This document shows positions 47,578-58,782 of a stretch of DNA of 64,000 bases, piece by piece; the first letter of the stretch is position 1; the number at the start of each line of letters is the position of its first letter. Under the pieces are notes generated by a model, which did no database searches, was not told the DNA's origin, and saw nothing but the letters and a program-made list of their open reading frames with translations. Both the position numbers and the translations under genes were made by a program. The DNA is from Sarcocystis neurona (taxonomy: Eukaryota; Apicomplexa; Conoidasida; Eucoccidiorida; Sarcocystidae): contig KL647323.1 in the NCBI GenBank assembly GCA_000727475.1, positions 778,589 to 842,588 of the forward strand, given 5' to 3'.

Positions 47578-48264
47578 AGACGAAGAGGACAGAAAAACAG
47601 GGAGAGCAGAATCACGAAGAACAGCGAAAAGGGAAAAAAGAGTCCAGAGTCACAGAAGGAAAACGACAGGCAGTGGCGAGGATGGGCGCGGAGAAGAGAA
47701 GAACGCAGGACAGAAAGGGCGAAAATAAAGCGAATGACGAAGAGGATGTGGAAGGCGACAGAAGAGAGAACACGGAAAAGTTCACAAATGTGCGCGGACG
47801 GCGCGCAGAGAGCGCTGCCCCACTTGGCGACGAGAGAAGAAAATGTGGGGAAAAACGCGAAGGACAGACGAGAAAAAAAGGGAGAAGACGAAAGAAAGGG
47901 AGGGGAAGGGAACCCCGCTAGAAGAGAGCGCATACAAAACAAGTCAGAGACGCACGCAGACGAAATACTCTCGCCTTTCTCACACACACAGACACAGACA
48001 TACACACATATGCAGAGGAGATACATCTACAGCTGGAGACACGGAGACGGAGACACGGAGACAGGGAGAGTGAGACGAAGAGACAGGCAGCGGGGCAGAG
48101 TGTGCTGCCGCGCGCGCAGAAAAGTGGACCGAGACAAACAGAAACCCACGCACATCACACAAAAACGGGGGGACCCAGTGACGCAGAAGAAGACCGCGAG
48201 AAGACGGAGAAAAACAAGCGCAAAAACGTTGCGTGTGTGTGTGTGTGTGGTGGGGGGTGGGGGT
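47578..48264. other. GA-rich 5' flank of the carrier gene
   Basis: Purine-rich plus strand (pyrimidine-rich on minus) with scattered CAGA/GAGAC repeats, ending in a GT run and G run at the gap. It could be 5' UTR, intron or promoter of the carrier gene. A long plus frame runs through it (47467 onward) with Arg/Lys/Glu-rich text, which I attribute to base composition. Confidence 0.45.
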
Positions 48265-48624
48265 NNNNNNNNNNNNNNNNNNNNNNNNNNNNNNNNNNNN
48301 NNNNNNNNNNNNNNNNNNNNNNNNNNNNNNNNNNNNNNNNNNNNNNNNNNNNNNNNNNNNNNNNNNNNNNNNNNNNNNNNNNNNNNNNNNNNNNNNNNNN
48401 NNNNNNNNNNNNNNNNNNNNNNNNNNNNNNNNNNNNNNNNNNNNNNNNNNNNNNNNNNNNNNNNNNNNNNNNNNNNNNNNNNNNNNNNNNNNNNNNNNNN
48501 NNNNNNNNNNNNNNNNNNNNNNNNNNNNNNNNNNNNNNNNNNNNNNNNNNNNNNNNNNNNNNNNNNNNNNNNNNNNNNNNNNNNNNNNNNNNNNNNNNNN
48601 NNNNNNNNNNNNNNNNNNNNNNNN
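48265..48624. other. Assembly gap of 360 N
   Basis: An unbroken run of N. The 80 bp before it (from 48183) and the 75 bp after it (from 48625) are the same sequence, starting CAGAAGAAGACCGCGAGAAG and ending in GT and G runs, with small indels. Confidence 0.99.
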
Positions 48625-49549
48625 CAGAAGAAGACCGCGAGAAGACGGAGAAAACAAGCGCAAAACGTTGCGTGTGTGTGTGTGTGTGTGGGTGGGGGGG
48701 GGTGGATGGGTGGGTGGATGGGTGGATGGGGGGGTGTTACTTGGTGTGGGTGTGGGCGTGTGCACACACGTTTCCCTCGTATATGTGTCGAGGGAAGGGA
48801 GGAAGAACTTTTCTTCTTCTCCTCAGTCCTTCAAAACGCTGTCCGTACAGCTCTCTAAATACAGAGTTCTTCCCAGACTGACACACACAAACAAATGCCG
48901 ACTTTATGTTGTGCAGCGTGTACGCTCCAGCTTCAGCTCCGTGGATTTCTACTCCGCAGCACACACAAAAGTGTACACAAGTGCTGACGTAGCACTCACT
49001 ACACGGAAAAGAAGTGTACGCAAATATTAAAATACACACGTGTGGATTTGTATGTGTAGACGTACATATATGAGTATGTGGGTAGATATGTGTGTGTGTA
49101 AGCGAGAGGCAGTGAGCGACGGTGACAGGAAAAAAGGGCCTTCCGCGGACAGCGCCGCTCTGCCCTCGCCTGGTGTACTACACGATACATCGCTCTCTTC
49201 TCTCCCATATGAAGAATCTTCATACTTTCATCTCCACACACGCTTTTTATATGTATATGTGTATATACGTATGTATATACGCGTAGACAAGTTGACGTGT
49301 ATTTATAGACCCCCACACACGCCTTTAACCAGCTTAAAGTGAGGGCACGAGAAACACATGTGGACGTCGACACGGTGGCGTCTCTGTTTCTGTACACACT
49401 GGAGCGACAGGGGAGGAAGTTTCTGCTTCTGTAGAAGACGTTCCCTCGTCTTTGAGCGCTGAAACGAAAGATGTGTTGGTTGGTTCTTACACAAATCCGT
49501 GGAGGAGTATGTTGATCCCGCCATGGCGACAACATGCGCTTAATTTCAC
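48625..49549. other. No gene supported
   Basis: GT/GGGTGGATGG low complexity at 48670-48735, then mixed sequence with TATGTA repeats at 49245-49290. Open frames on both strands lack motifs. Upstream exons of the carrier gene could lie here, but I see none with certainty. Confidence 0.45.
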
Positions 49550-49925
49550 CGTGGAAGAGTCTCCAAAGCAAAATCGCGGGTGTACGTACAGCCGAAATTC
49601 AGTCTGGCGTGTACTGACACCGCGGAGTGAGTCACGGTGTCCCAGCACCCGGCCGTACGTCTGCGGCGCGTACGCGCACACCCGCCAAAACACGTTTTTC
49701 GAGTCCAGGCACGCCAGCGACTTCTGAAGTTGAGCTGTACGTACACCGGGAGTCAAAAATGAGTGTACGTACGCCGGGGGCGAAAATCAAGCCGTTCCTC
49801 GGTACTTGGTAGCATGACTCACATGTATTGTGCCCGGACTGGACACAGACCACGGCACGCGTTCCAGGTGTGCGTACACACCCGCAAGAAAAATCTGCGG
49901 TGTACGTACACCTGAAAGTGTGCTG
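49550..49925. repeat. Second cluster of TGTACGTACA boxes
   Basis: Boxes of the form G(G/C)TGTACGTACA(G/C) occur near 49579, 49735, 49765 and 49898 with degenerate relatives near 49605 and 49870, each followed by CCGR and a purine stretch. They resemble the boxes at 9.55-9.85 kb, 40 kb away. Confidence 0.55.
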
Positions 49926-50020
49926 TTTCGGTGTTGAAACAGCAACTGACAAATCTGCAGGGACGAGAACAACCTGCCAAGACGTGCTGCCTCTACCTGG
50001 CCGAATTAAAACTCTCTTTC

Positions 50021-50861
50021 TCATCCAGCGGCGTGACAAGCTTTTCGAGCAGGACGACGCAAAAATCGAACTTCAAGCAAAACATTCCCTTCACGGGCTG
50101 CGGCGATCGCTATCTCGCTGGCGCTGTAGGCGATCCGGCGGCTGTTGTTCTTGCTGCCGCCCTTCACATCCCGTACTGCCTTCTCACGCTCTCTTGCTGC
50201 TTCTCCGCGCCACGACGTTACAGAAGCATGCCCAGAAATCGCTGGGAAAAGGTTGCAAAGCAGACGTCGGGGCATCGATACAGTCGAACTCCAGTTTGAA
50301 GTGTACAGACACCAGGGAGCGCTGTCGTCGCTGGTATTGTACCGCTCTTTTCTCCGCCCGCGGTCGTTTTTCGCGGTGGGTTCGCTCGTGGCTGCCTTAT
50401 TGCCGAATGCGTTGTGCTGGGTTTGCTTCTCCGCTCCTCTCCTCGTGTCTTCGCCGGTATGCTTTCCTCCCTGTTTTTTTTTGAGGCTTTGTGACTTCCC
50501 CCCTTTCCTCTTCGCTGCTGCCTTCGCTTCGAAATGCTTCACCTGCTTTTCTCGCTGCTGCACTGCTTTCCCTTGCAGCCGCCGTTGCCGTCTTTCCGTC
50601 GCCTCTTCTTACGTGCTCTGCTTTTCTTCTGCTGTCGACGCGTTGCCGCTACCGCTGTCCTCGCTGTCGCTGCTGCTAAATCGAAGTGGTTGCTGCAGCG
50701 TTTCCTCGTCTAGGAGTGCAAAATACGTTTGTGTCGAAGAGAAAGATGCGCGAGGCAGAAACAAGAGCAACCCATCCCGCCTCGCAGTCGCTGCAACTCT
50801 GCTGAATCATAGGAGCAACGAGGAAAGGATAACAACGACGGGAGGGAGAGCAAGTGGATGA
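50021..50861. other. Overlapping long open frames, coding strand unresolved
   Basis: On minus, 50563-50021 is open for 180 codons (Lys/Gln/Ala-rich, then SASEIAIAAAREGNVLLEV). On plus, 50145-50861 is open for 238 codons and 49931-50299 carries YLAGAVGDPAAVVLAAALHI. The CTG polarity at 50505-50700 favours the minus strand by analogy with other genes here. Neither start is a clear ATG and no domain is certain. Confidence 0.35.
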
Positions 50862-52209
50862 GAGATAGACACACGGAGAGGAAGAAGAAGATACAGCAGG
50901 AACAGTAGAGCGGAACCAGGGGAAGGAAATCAGGAAGAAAAAGCAACGAAAAATTACGGCACTTCAGGGAGAGCAGAATGAGGAGGGAGACAAAGAGTAG
51001 AAGAGAAAAAAAAGGTACAGGGCACAGAACGCAGGAGGTAACGGGTAGAACAGGAGGGGCAAAACTGCAAGGGAGAGAAGGGGCGGCGAAGGTTCCTATG
51101 CGGTATGCTGGCAATAGTCCCAGCGACGAGGTCAAAACGGGGGAGCAAAACACAAATATTTGCATGTTTTCAATAACGTACGGAGGAGAAAGTGGAAGAC
51201 GGGTGAACAGCAGATATTCCACTAGTTACACAGGTAAAGACATAAAGATTGTTTATTCTGCCTTCGCATATGTAGATTAGGAAACGATCTCGTGGAGGCG
51301 AATGCGTTACTGGGGGTTGATGGTGAGAAAAAAATCGTCCACGCACGAACGGAGCCGGAAAAACTGACTTCTTGGTGACTGCATGACACTTGCACATCAA
51401 AGATTACGCAGCAAAGAGTTGAATAAAGGAAAAAAGTGTGCCAAACAGTAGTACAGAAGAGAAAAGAGAGGAGGGAAGCAAGAGATTCAACCGAAGACGA
51501 GCAGGAGTGGCCACAGTAATATGGGGGGAAAACGAGTGAAAGATGGTGCAGTGAAAAACTCACCTTTTACAGTGGTGAGGGCAAGATAGTACGGAGACAG
51601 TTTCCCTTGCGATTGATAATTACATTGGACTATGACACTTTCCCCGCGTGGATATCGCGGCAAGCGTTTACGGACAACGGAGAGACGAGTTGACGACGAC
51701 TACGAAGTGCGGCTGAGGCGAGAAAAGCACGGGACTTCCCCGGCGCCGCCGTGGCCGCATAGTATGAAGACACTTAAGCAACTTCACCAGGACTAGTCTT
51801 GCGCTGAAAAGAAAATAATGTGGAAAGCTAGACCAACGAAGCGGATAGCGACCTCAATAATTAAGCTGGGGCCTATACCTGGGAAGCAAAAGAAAACAGG
51901 AGGGTACGCCGGCGCATATACATATAGCCTTGGGCGTGTGCACGTTAGAAAACGGGAGAAAGAGAGGTGTTGCAGTCCGGCTGCATCGGGATACCAAGGA
52001 AGCGAAGTACACAGACACAGATACACCGGTTTCCACCGTGGAGTTGCGGCGCCGCTGTTGCACAGAGAAAAACATTCTACGGACATCCATTAAGGTTTCA
52101 TAGACCGGGATGGAACTCTGCATGCAGCACCGGGATAAAGAAACGGAATAAATAATACATCGACTTCTTTTTTCGCGATATACACAGCCTTCGTGCTGCC
52201 GCTGCTGGC

Positions 52210-52403
52210 ATGGCTTCTGCCGCTGCGCAGGACGCCGCAGTTACAGCGGCAGCAAATGTTAAAAAGTCAGTCTTTACTTCCGCTGGCGTGAAAAGGAGCA
52301 CGTTGCAGTGCAGGGAGAAGGCCGTATGTAGAAGACAGCTTCTTTCAGTCAATGTCGATCCTACGTAGTACCAGGACGGCAGCGCACCCCACACTGAAGC
52401 GTC

Positions 52404-52436
<33 letters not shown>

Positions 52437-52552
52437 AAGCTCGCACGAGTACGTAGCAGCTTTTGACGTTTTCGTACAACAATGTCGCGAAATGCTGCAA
52501 AAAGTTCTTGATGCATCTGATTTTCTCTATTCACAGGAGCATACGCACATAC
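52210..52552 (+). CDS. Small polyGln protein with helical segment
   Basis: True ATG at 52210. The first exon gives an Ala-rich start, then KKSVFTSAGVKRSTLQC, and ends at a GTATGT donor (52324). A TAG sits in the same frame at 52366-52368. Removing a 45-nt intron, 52324-52368 (acceptor TACGTAG), or 51 nt to 52374 (CCAG), restores the frame, which then gives an 11-Gln run and a likely amphipathic helix (EYVAAFDVFVQQCREMLQKV, LDASDFLYSQ). A GTATAT donor near 52553 could lead to further exons. Minus frames are open over the same bases, but the CAG polarity and the helix favour plus. No family recognised. Confidence 0.5.
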
Positions 52553-52912
52553 GTATATATATGCACACGTATACGCGTACAGAGTATAAAATGCCGCAGG
52601 GGAAATGGCATCTGAGATCCTCAACAGATGTATCGTGGCGCATACGGAGCGGCGTGAGGTATATGTGTATTTACACATGTGCTTACATGTACGTAAGCAT
52701 TACCTTTATGTTGAAGACTATACCTTGTAGGATTTAACCTTTTCTGGAACATGCGGATTACGTATATTTACACATGTACGTACATGTGTAAACATTTAAC
52801 TCTATGTATACATTCCTTTCAGCTGGTGTCATGCTGTATATCTATATATGTATATACTTACAGACATCTGATTTTCTCTATTCACAGGAGCATACGCACA
52901 TACGTATATATA
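52514..52912. repeat. 48-bp direct repeat, copies 351 bp apart
   Basis: The phrase starting CATCTGATTTTCTCTATTCA and running through CAGGAGCATACGCACATACG into a TATA run occurs at 52514-52561 and again at 52865-52912 with no visible mismatch. The first copy encodes the end of the polyGln protein's helix and its candidate donor. Confidence 0.9.
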
Positions 52913-54603
52913 TATATATAGCCTTCCACCTCATCCGTCACTCTGGCGCACCTTCCACGTGCTTTTTCTGAGTATAGAAATTCGCTTGTATGTACTCCGT
53001 GACCCGTCTTTATTTCACACCACGTACGTACCTCCCTATTCGCGTGTGTTTTCTAGTGCATTTGATCGTATATATGCAAATTCAAGCGTATATATATGCA
53101 CACAAAACTTACACAGAACCACAACTATGTTATTGTAGCTGCCGTTACGAATATGTGCATGTATTGGTGCTAATCTGGTTGCGGCTGGTATTTCCGCACC
53201 GGCGTTGGTGTTCTTCTCGTTTGTATAGGGAAGCTGACATTTTGGCTGTCGCGGTGCTGCGGATGCTTGTATCGATCCTGCAGCACACCGCTGTGAGAGC
53301 GGCTGATGACACAAAAGTGTTGATGGTCTCAAGCGTTTCTTCTGCTCTCCATTCTTCCTTTTTCTGCCGTACCAACGATAGATCATGATGACTGCCCCAC
53401 TCGTAGTCGTATACGCATACAGGTATATATACATACATACATGTATACGCATACACACCTTTGTAGGTCGACATGAAATGAACTGCGCACGTGTGCATAT
53501 GTATGTGAACTTCTATGCATGCGTGTGTATATGTATCGAGCTGTGTGTCTTTGTCTGCAATCGTGTGTGTCAGAGGAGTATAGCTACGTTTGTCGCTACT
53601 CATTCTCGTACACAAGTACACACGCCTGTGCTACAGTTTCGTGATGCATGCATATGCTGTAAGACTGCTGCAGTACCGCGGATATTATTGATCCTATGAC
53701 GCGTATGAAGAGATTACGACCGCCGTCTCGGATAGGTTATTGCGCTAGAGTTATAAATTTTGCGATATATACATTACTGGTGCCCCTTAGAGGGGAGCTA
53801 TGTTGCATACACCGTTACTGACTTCTAGGTGTTGCTCGTGCAAGACACGTCTCATCCGTAGGGTTTCTTGGTTCGCGCTGATATGCCCACGCGATACTGC
53901 GGAGATCTGTCGTATTGGTAAGCTTTTGATGCCGCCATGCCTGCAACAAGAATTTGCTGCTGTGAGAAACACATGCGTCTCCATACATACACGAGTATAC
54001 ACACAAAAAAGACGACGTATACACATGTGGGCCGTTGTGCAGATGTTCACCGCGAGCGTACCCATTCACTGCTTGCTTTATGCTGTTGCCAATACTGTAG
54101 ATAGAGTGGAGTCCTACTGCAGTGAGCAGTAGGACACATACTATCCCTGTGTCCATGCGGTTCCACGTACCACTGTAGTTCCTATGTGCAGTGTGCTCAC
54201 CTATAATAATTGATCCCTCACCAAAGTAGTATAACGGCTGTTGTCACAAAGAATAGGCAAACCATATTCAACATGTTGTGCTGCTACGAAATTGTACATT
54301 TCTGCATGCAAGGATGGTTTCATCGCCGCTGTGATGGGATCTTTTGACAGGCTTACAGCGCATACATGTATTTCCTCTCCCTAGAGGCGATACGTCAGTT
54401 TCAGCAACAGAAGGCGACTCCACCAGCAGAGTAATTCTGGCACAGTAGTAATGTACCGTCTACCGATTGTAATACCAGTAATGATGATCGGTGTCATGAT
54501 GCTGTCGTCTGCAATTGGTCAGAAGCGTTCCTCGCTAAGAGGTTACCAGATGACGATACAGAGAGACTATCCTCAGTTTGGAAACGGCTACGTAGAAGAC
54601 TTT
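52913..54603. other. No gene supported
   Basis: Mixed sequence with TATACG/ACGTAC motifs and a small set of open frames up to 158 codons on minus (53145-53621) rich in Thr/His/Tyr from microsatellite bases. A plus frame with true ATG at 54451 begins like a signal peptide but overlaps the minus gene next door. Confidence 0.4.
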
Positions 54604-56169
54604 TCATCTAGAGGTACACGATTTCAGTCTCCAGTGTTGCCACGTTTTTTCCGTTCGTCGGCTCCAGTAGTACTTTCCTGTATCGAGAAGAATGATAAAG
54701 AGCTGTCTGGTGGACTGCAGGGCTAGGCTAGCTGAGGAAGGAGGACAAGTGAGTGCAATTGCGTCTCTTGCATAGCGATACAAATTTTGAGCGTGTAGAA
54801 GCGCAAAATCCCCATCAGTGTGTCCAATACGTTTGATTCCCCAACACACTTGGCTGTGTGGCAATGGTATGTCGTCGTGGAGGAAATCTCTCCAGCGAAA
54901 AGACATGCATCCATCCTGTTGAATGAAAGCTGCATCGACAGCATTTGACTGAGACCAATAATGGGCTGAAATGGTAGTAATTAATTGGTGACGATGACCA
55001 CAGTAAGAACCTGGTAATGCGCCGCACAGACGTTCACAAGCATTCCTGCATCCATACACATACGCTTTATAACTTTTTTTTATTCTCTATGCCATCAAAA
55101 GGCTTGTAGCCGCTCGACGAATCTGTCGTGATGATTTGAGCGTCGGCAGGTCGAAGGGTCACGCGTTTTTCCTGTTGGACCACATCCTATCACATCACTG
55201 TAGTCCATTCTAATAGTGAGGACCATTTAGACAGTTGCCTGCGCACCTTCGTTGAACCGGCGAAGGCAGACATTCAGGCCGAATAGCTTGTTACTTCTGA
55301 ATAGACACAGTCTTTCCTGCTGGGCGAAAAAGAACATCATCAGGCTGTTGTGGGGATCATGGGGTATTCATAAGTACACATGAGGTTCATCACCCCTTGG
55401 ACGTTCTACGACAAACATCTGCGTAAGGTAAGCTGCACGGTACACGCGGGAAGCATAGGTATACATACACGTGACACTTCCCGAATATTGGAAAATTTTG
55501 CTCAGCAAACCTACCTACAATAGGATAGATACCACTTACGGGCAGTTCTACACGTACGGCGTCGCTGCTTGGGCTCCGGGCCAGAGGAACGTTTCGCACC
55601 AAGATACAAACGACAGCGCTGCTGCACGTGTTAGTGTTCGCAGAGAAAATCCTGACAGTTTCGGAAAGGTACAATTATTCGCAGCTGGACGGGCAGCCCC
55701 CGGCGAGGAGTTGCATCTTGACTGACCGCTACCATGAACGGGTGGGTATACAGGTTGGACTACCGTTACTATTTAGCTACATTGTTCCTACAGCACTTTG
55801 TGGCATTCTTTGTTGCCGTTTTCCACCATGGGGCTCTGCTTTTTTTGCATTTGTGTCTTCCTGCACTGCTGCGCAAACTACACCTTACATCACTTTCCGC
55901 ATGCGGCAGTTTTTCCCGTCGCAAGTAAAATGATCCTCTGGCAAGATGCAGGCAGGCTGCAACCATTCGTTCGCAAGTCAGATGCGCGGGTGTACCCATT
56001 CTGCACTGCTCGAAAGGTTTCGTGAACCACCGTTTCTGAGGACCTACCTAGGGTTACGAAATTTTCCCTGGTAAGGGTGCACCGCACTGCATTCTTGAAT
56101 TCACGTAGAATATCAGAACGCTTAGTAAACAAGTAGTATGCAGTGAAACCGTTGATTTCGATATGTAAA
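54604..56169 (-). CDS. Unrecognised protein, three 3' exons
   Basis: Exons on minus: 56169-56048 (acceptor TTTTTAAATAG, strong donor CTAG|GTAGGT), 55651-55558 (acceptor AACTGTCAG, donor GTACGT) and 55045-54604 (acceptor GGATGCAG, stop TGA). Phases agree at both joins. Text: LHIEINGFTAYYLFTKRSDI, EFKNAVRCTLTRENFVTL, then AAALSFVSWCETFLWPGAQ, then ACERLCGALPGSYCGHRHQL and MSFRWRDFLHDDIPLPHSQV. Cys and Trp are frequent, which suggests an extracellular or enzymatic domain, but no family is recognised. Further 5' exons are likely up to 57.3 kb (a GTGAGT donor at 57060 ends an open segment with ICLRCGETVPYAQLDLQC) but the phases did not join. A different frame of the middle exon has an even better GTAAGT donor at 55540, so that exon is the weakest. 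Confidence 0.4.
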
Positions 56170-58782
56170 CTATTTAAAAATGCAGAAAAGAGCAGGGGGG
56201 CACGGCCTGCGGACCTCCAGCGTGTCCTGCGGAACACCACATACATATATGCCCACACTTACGTACATATGTATAACTACGTATTCGTGTATAATTCGAT
56301 CGTATTGGACGAGAAAAGCTTCACGCCGCTATCAACTGGCCTCTATATTCCAGATCCATATTTCCGTGATCGATCATCATAGGAAACGCAACTGTTGCCA
56401 ACGCTTGAAAACTGTACACAGAATTTTCACCATGTGAACTAGTAGATGTTACCGTCCCTCCTACCGAGGTACTCTCAGTTCACTGGTGTTCTTCATGTTG
56501 TTTCCTTCCGGAGGCACGATCACGCAGACGCGAGTGGTTATCACACGAAATTCCGTATTGCCATGTTATGATTTTCTAAGCGACTACTCACGTGGGTATC
56601 ATTGGTTATCACAGGTAGTGGAGATGGCACGCGCTGCTCGCGCCGCTGGTGCAGGACCACGGGACACACACATGCTCACGTGAGCAATCTTAGGTGTGTG
56701 TGCGACTCTGTATTTGTAGCTATATTACTCGATCATCCTCAACAGACAAGAGTTGCACTCGTGCGAACAGAGCATCCCGTATCCACAGCAGGCGCGCACC
56801 TACTAAAATATACAGTGTATGTTAAATTTTGAAGGCGCTTCGTCGAGAGTACTAAGCAATATCGAATGCCGGTATCAAATGCCGACCCCCATTTCAAGAC
56901 TTTTACAATGGAAACTCTCAGAGTACGGTTCTTTCCGGGAAAAAGTCTTCGTACAAGAGTGAAATACTACCAGCTCAGCAACACAGCCTGCGGTTCTGGA
57001 GAGGAAGACGCCGCCTGGCAAGTAGCTTCCCTGGTGCTGGGTTCAGGTGAATGAACTCACGGAACTGGGTAACGGAACACACTGTAGATCTAACTGCGCG
57101 TAGGGTACTGTTTCGCCGCAACGTAGGCAAATGACTAGAGCAACAAAGCTTCTGACTCGTACACAAGCCAGGGCTTTGGCCGAATACGACCATTCTGAAG
57201 GAGTCTGCTGCCAGTGTCGTTTGTTAGTCGCGCCCCTCTTCACGTACTGCATGGGTTTCATAGGTGTGCGTGACACCTTTATACATACGAATGTGTACGT
57301 CTACACGCATGCACATTAGTGTCCACAGACACAGAAACAGCCATGTAGAGTCCTTCTGTGATAGATTGGCGAGGCAGAATACAAACTTAGAAGAAGGCAC
57401 CCAATAAGACAGAGGCGAAAAGTGTCCACGTGACCAAAACATTTACAAGTGCCTGCAGTGAGGCACGTCTGAGCGCACGACAAACACATTCAGTCCAGCT
57501 TCGCTTGCAGGCGAGGATTAACACTCAGATAAACACTTGAAAATTAGGCCCTAGTGCCGGCTGACTTTGCCCTTGAACAGGTAAACAACGGCATCTTACT
57601 GAGAATTCCAGACGCCTGCATACTTGTAACTCTATCCCAGCAGGCTGAAAATAATATTACCAATGTAGGTGCTGGTATGTCCGCGAGAGTATACATGAAG
57701 AGGCGGCACATATGTGTACGTCTGGCTCTGTCGCCCGAATTCTCGATCCCGCTTCTTCGACGGGACTGCACCCATACTGAAATTGTCTACCACAAACAAA
57801 ACTTCTGATATACAAAATACGCAAAAATGAGAAAGCCCTGTGAAGACGGGTGGTTCTGGTGTAGAAAATACGCGAGACTGAGGATCGGCTGTAAAGACGA
57901 GTATTTCTGTCTCGCAGCACGTCTGCATAAGTACAAGCTAGAAGGCGGAAAAGGTGGAAACTTCTCTTTTGCGTCCTTTTCGCGTCATTCCGCTGAAAAA
58001 ACGCTATCGGCGCCCCCGCTTGCCCCTGCTAGTGGCCCTTCTGTGACAAGAGTCTGCTCATCCGTCAATAATTCATTATTTCTGTACCGCACATTTCGGC
58101 GGCTGTCCCCTTTTGCATACGAGCTGCAAGTTAAATGTTTGTTGGCGCCCCGTTTCCCCTTCCGTATCTGCTGTCGACCTCATCAGCTATTCTCCAGAAC
58201 GTCTTCCTTCAAGTCTTTGCAGACCCTCCTTGTGTCTCCTCCTCATCCTTTTCCAACAGTCCTTTCCTATATTTTAGTTGCGAAAAATCAGATGTTTCTC
58301 CTGCGTACGTCCTCCACAAAATGCAAAACCATGCGCAAAAGAGAGCCTTACAACCTTACTAAGTGACCTGGTTCGCTGGTATTGACACCTTGTAAAAACT
58401 CCTGGACGAGCACGCGAAGACCAGACGTGCAGGTTTAGTCCATTCTCACTCAATCTACGCGCACGCCACACGAGGAACGCGTAAACACACCTCATATAAT
58501 TCCGGCACGGTATAAGTGGATACTCACGGTAGCATCAGCGGCTCTCAAGTGTAGTAAAAGTTGACCTCATAAAGTACGTTGTACTCGTGTGCACTGGCAT
58601 CTGCTATTGTACTAATCGAGACACTGCTGAATGCGTTTGAGGCGAGCTTGTGTCGACTATGTATATCGACAGAATTTACCAGTGTGAACAGCATGCGGAT
58701 CCTTCCCGATCTTCCGTAGTCATGAAAGTATCTGGGCAGAGAAGTGTGCCGGATACCCATACAGCTATATCGCTTCCTTGTA

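Noticed and set aside
47467..48858. 463-codon plus frame through the gap
   Set aside because: It is open only because N bases are read as unknown residues; the flanks are GA-rich low complexity.
50060..50470. Second mitochondrial carrier gene on the plus strand
   Set aside because: No P-x-[DE]-x-x-K signature can be built at the proposed junction and the CTG polarity points to the other strand.
54451..54720. Plus-strand protein with signal-peptide-like start
   Set aside because: True ATG and hydrophobic start, but it overlaps the last exon of the better supported minus gene and has no matching downstream exons.
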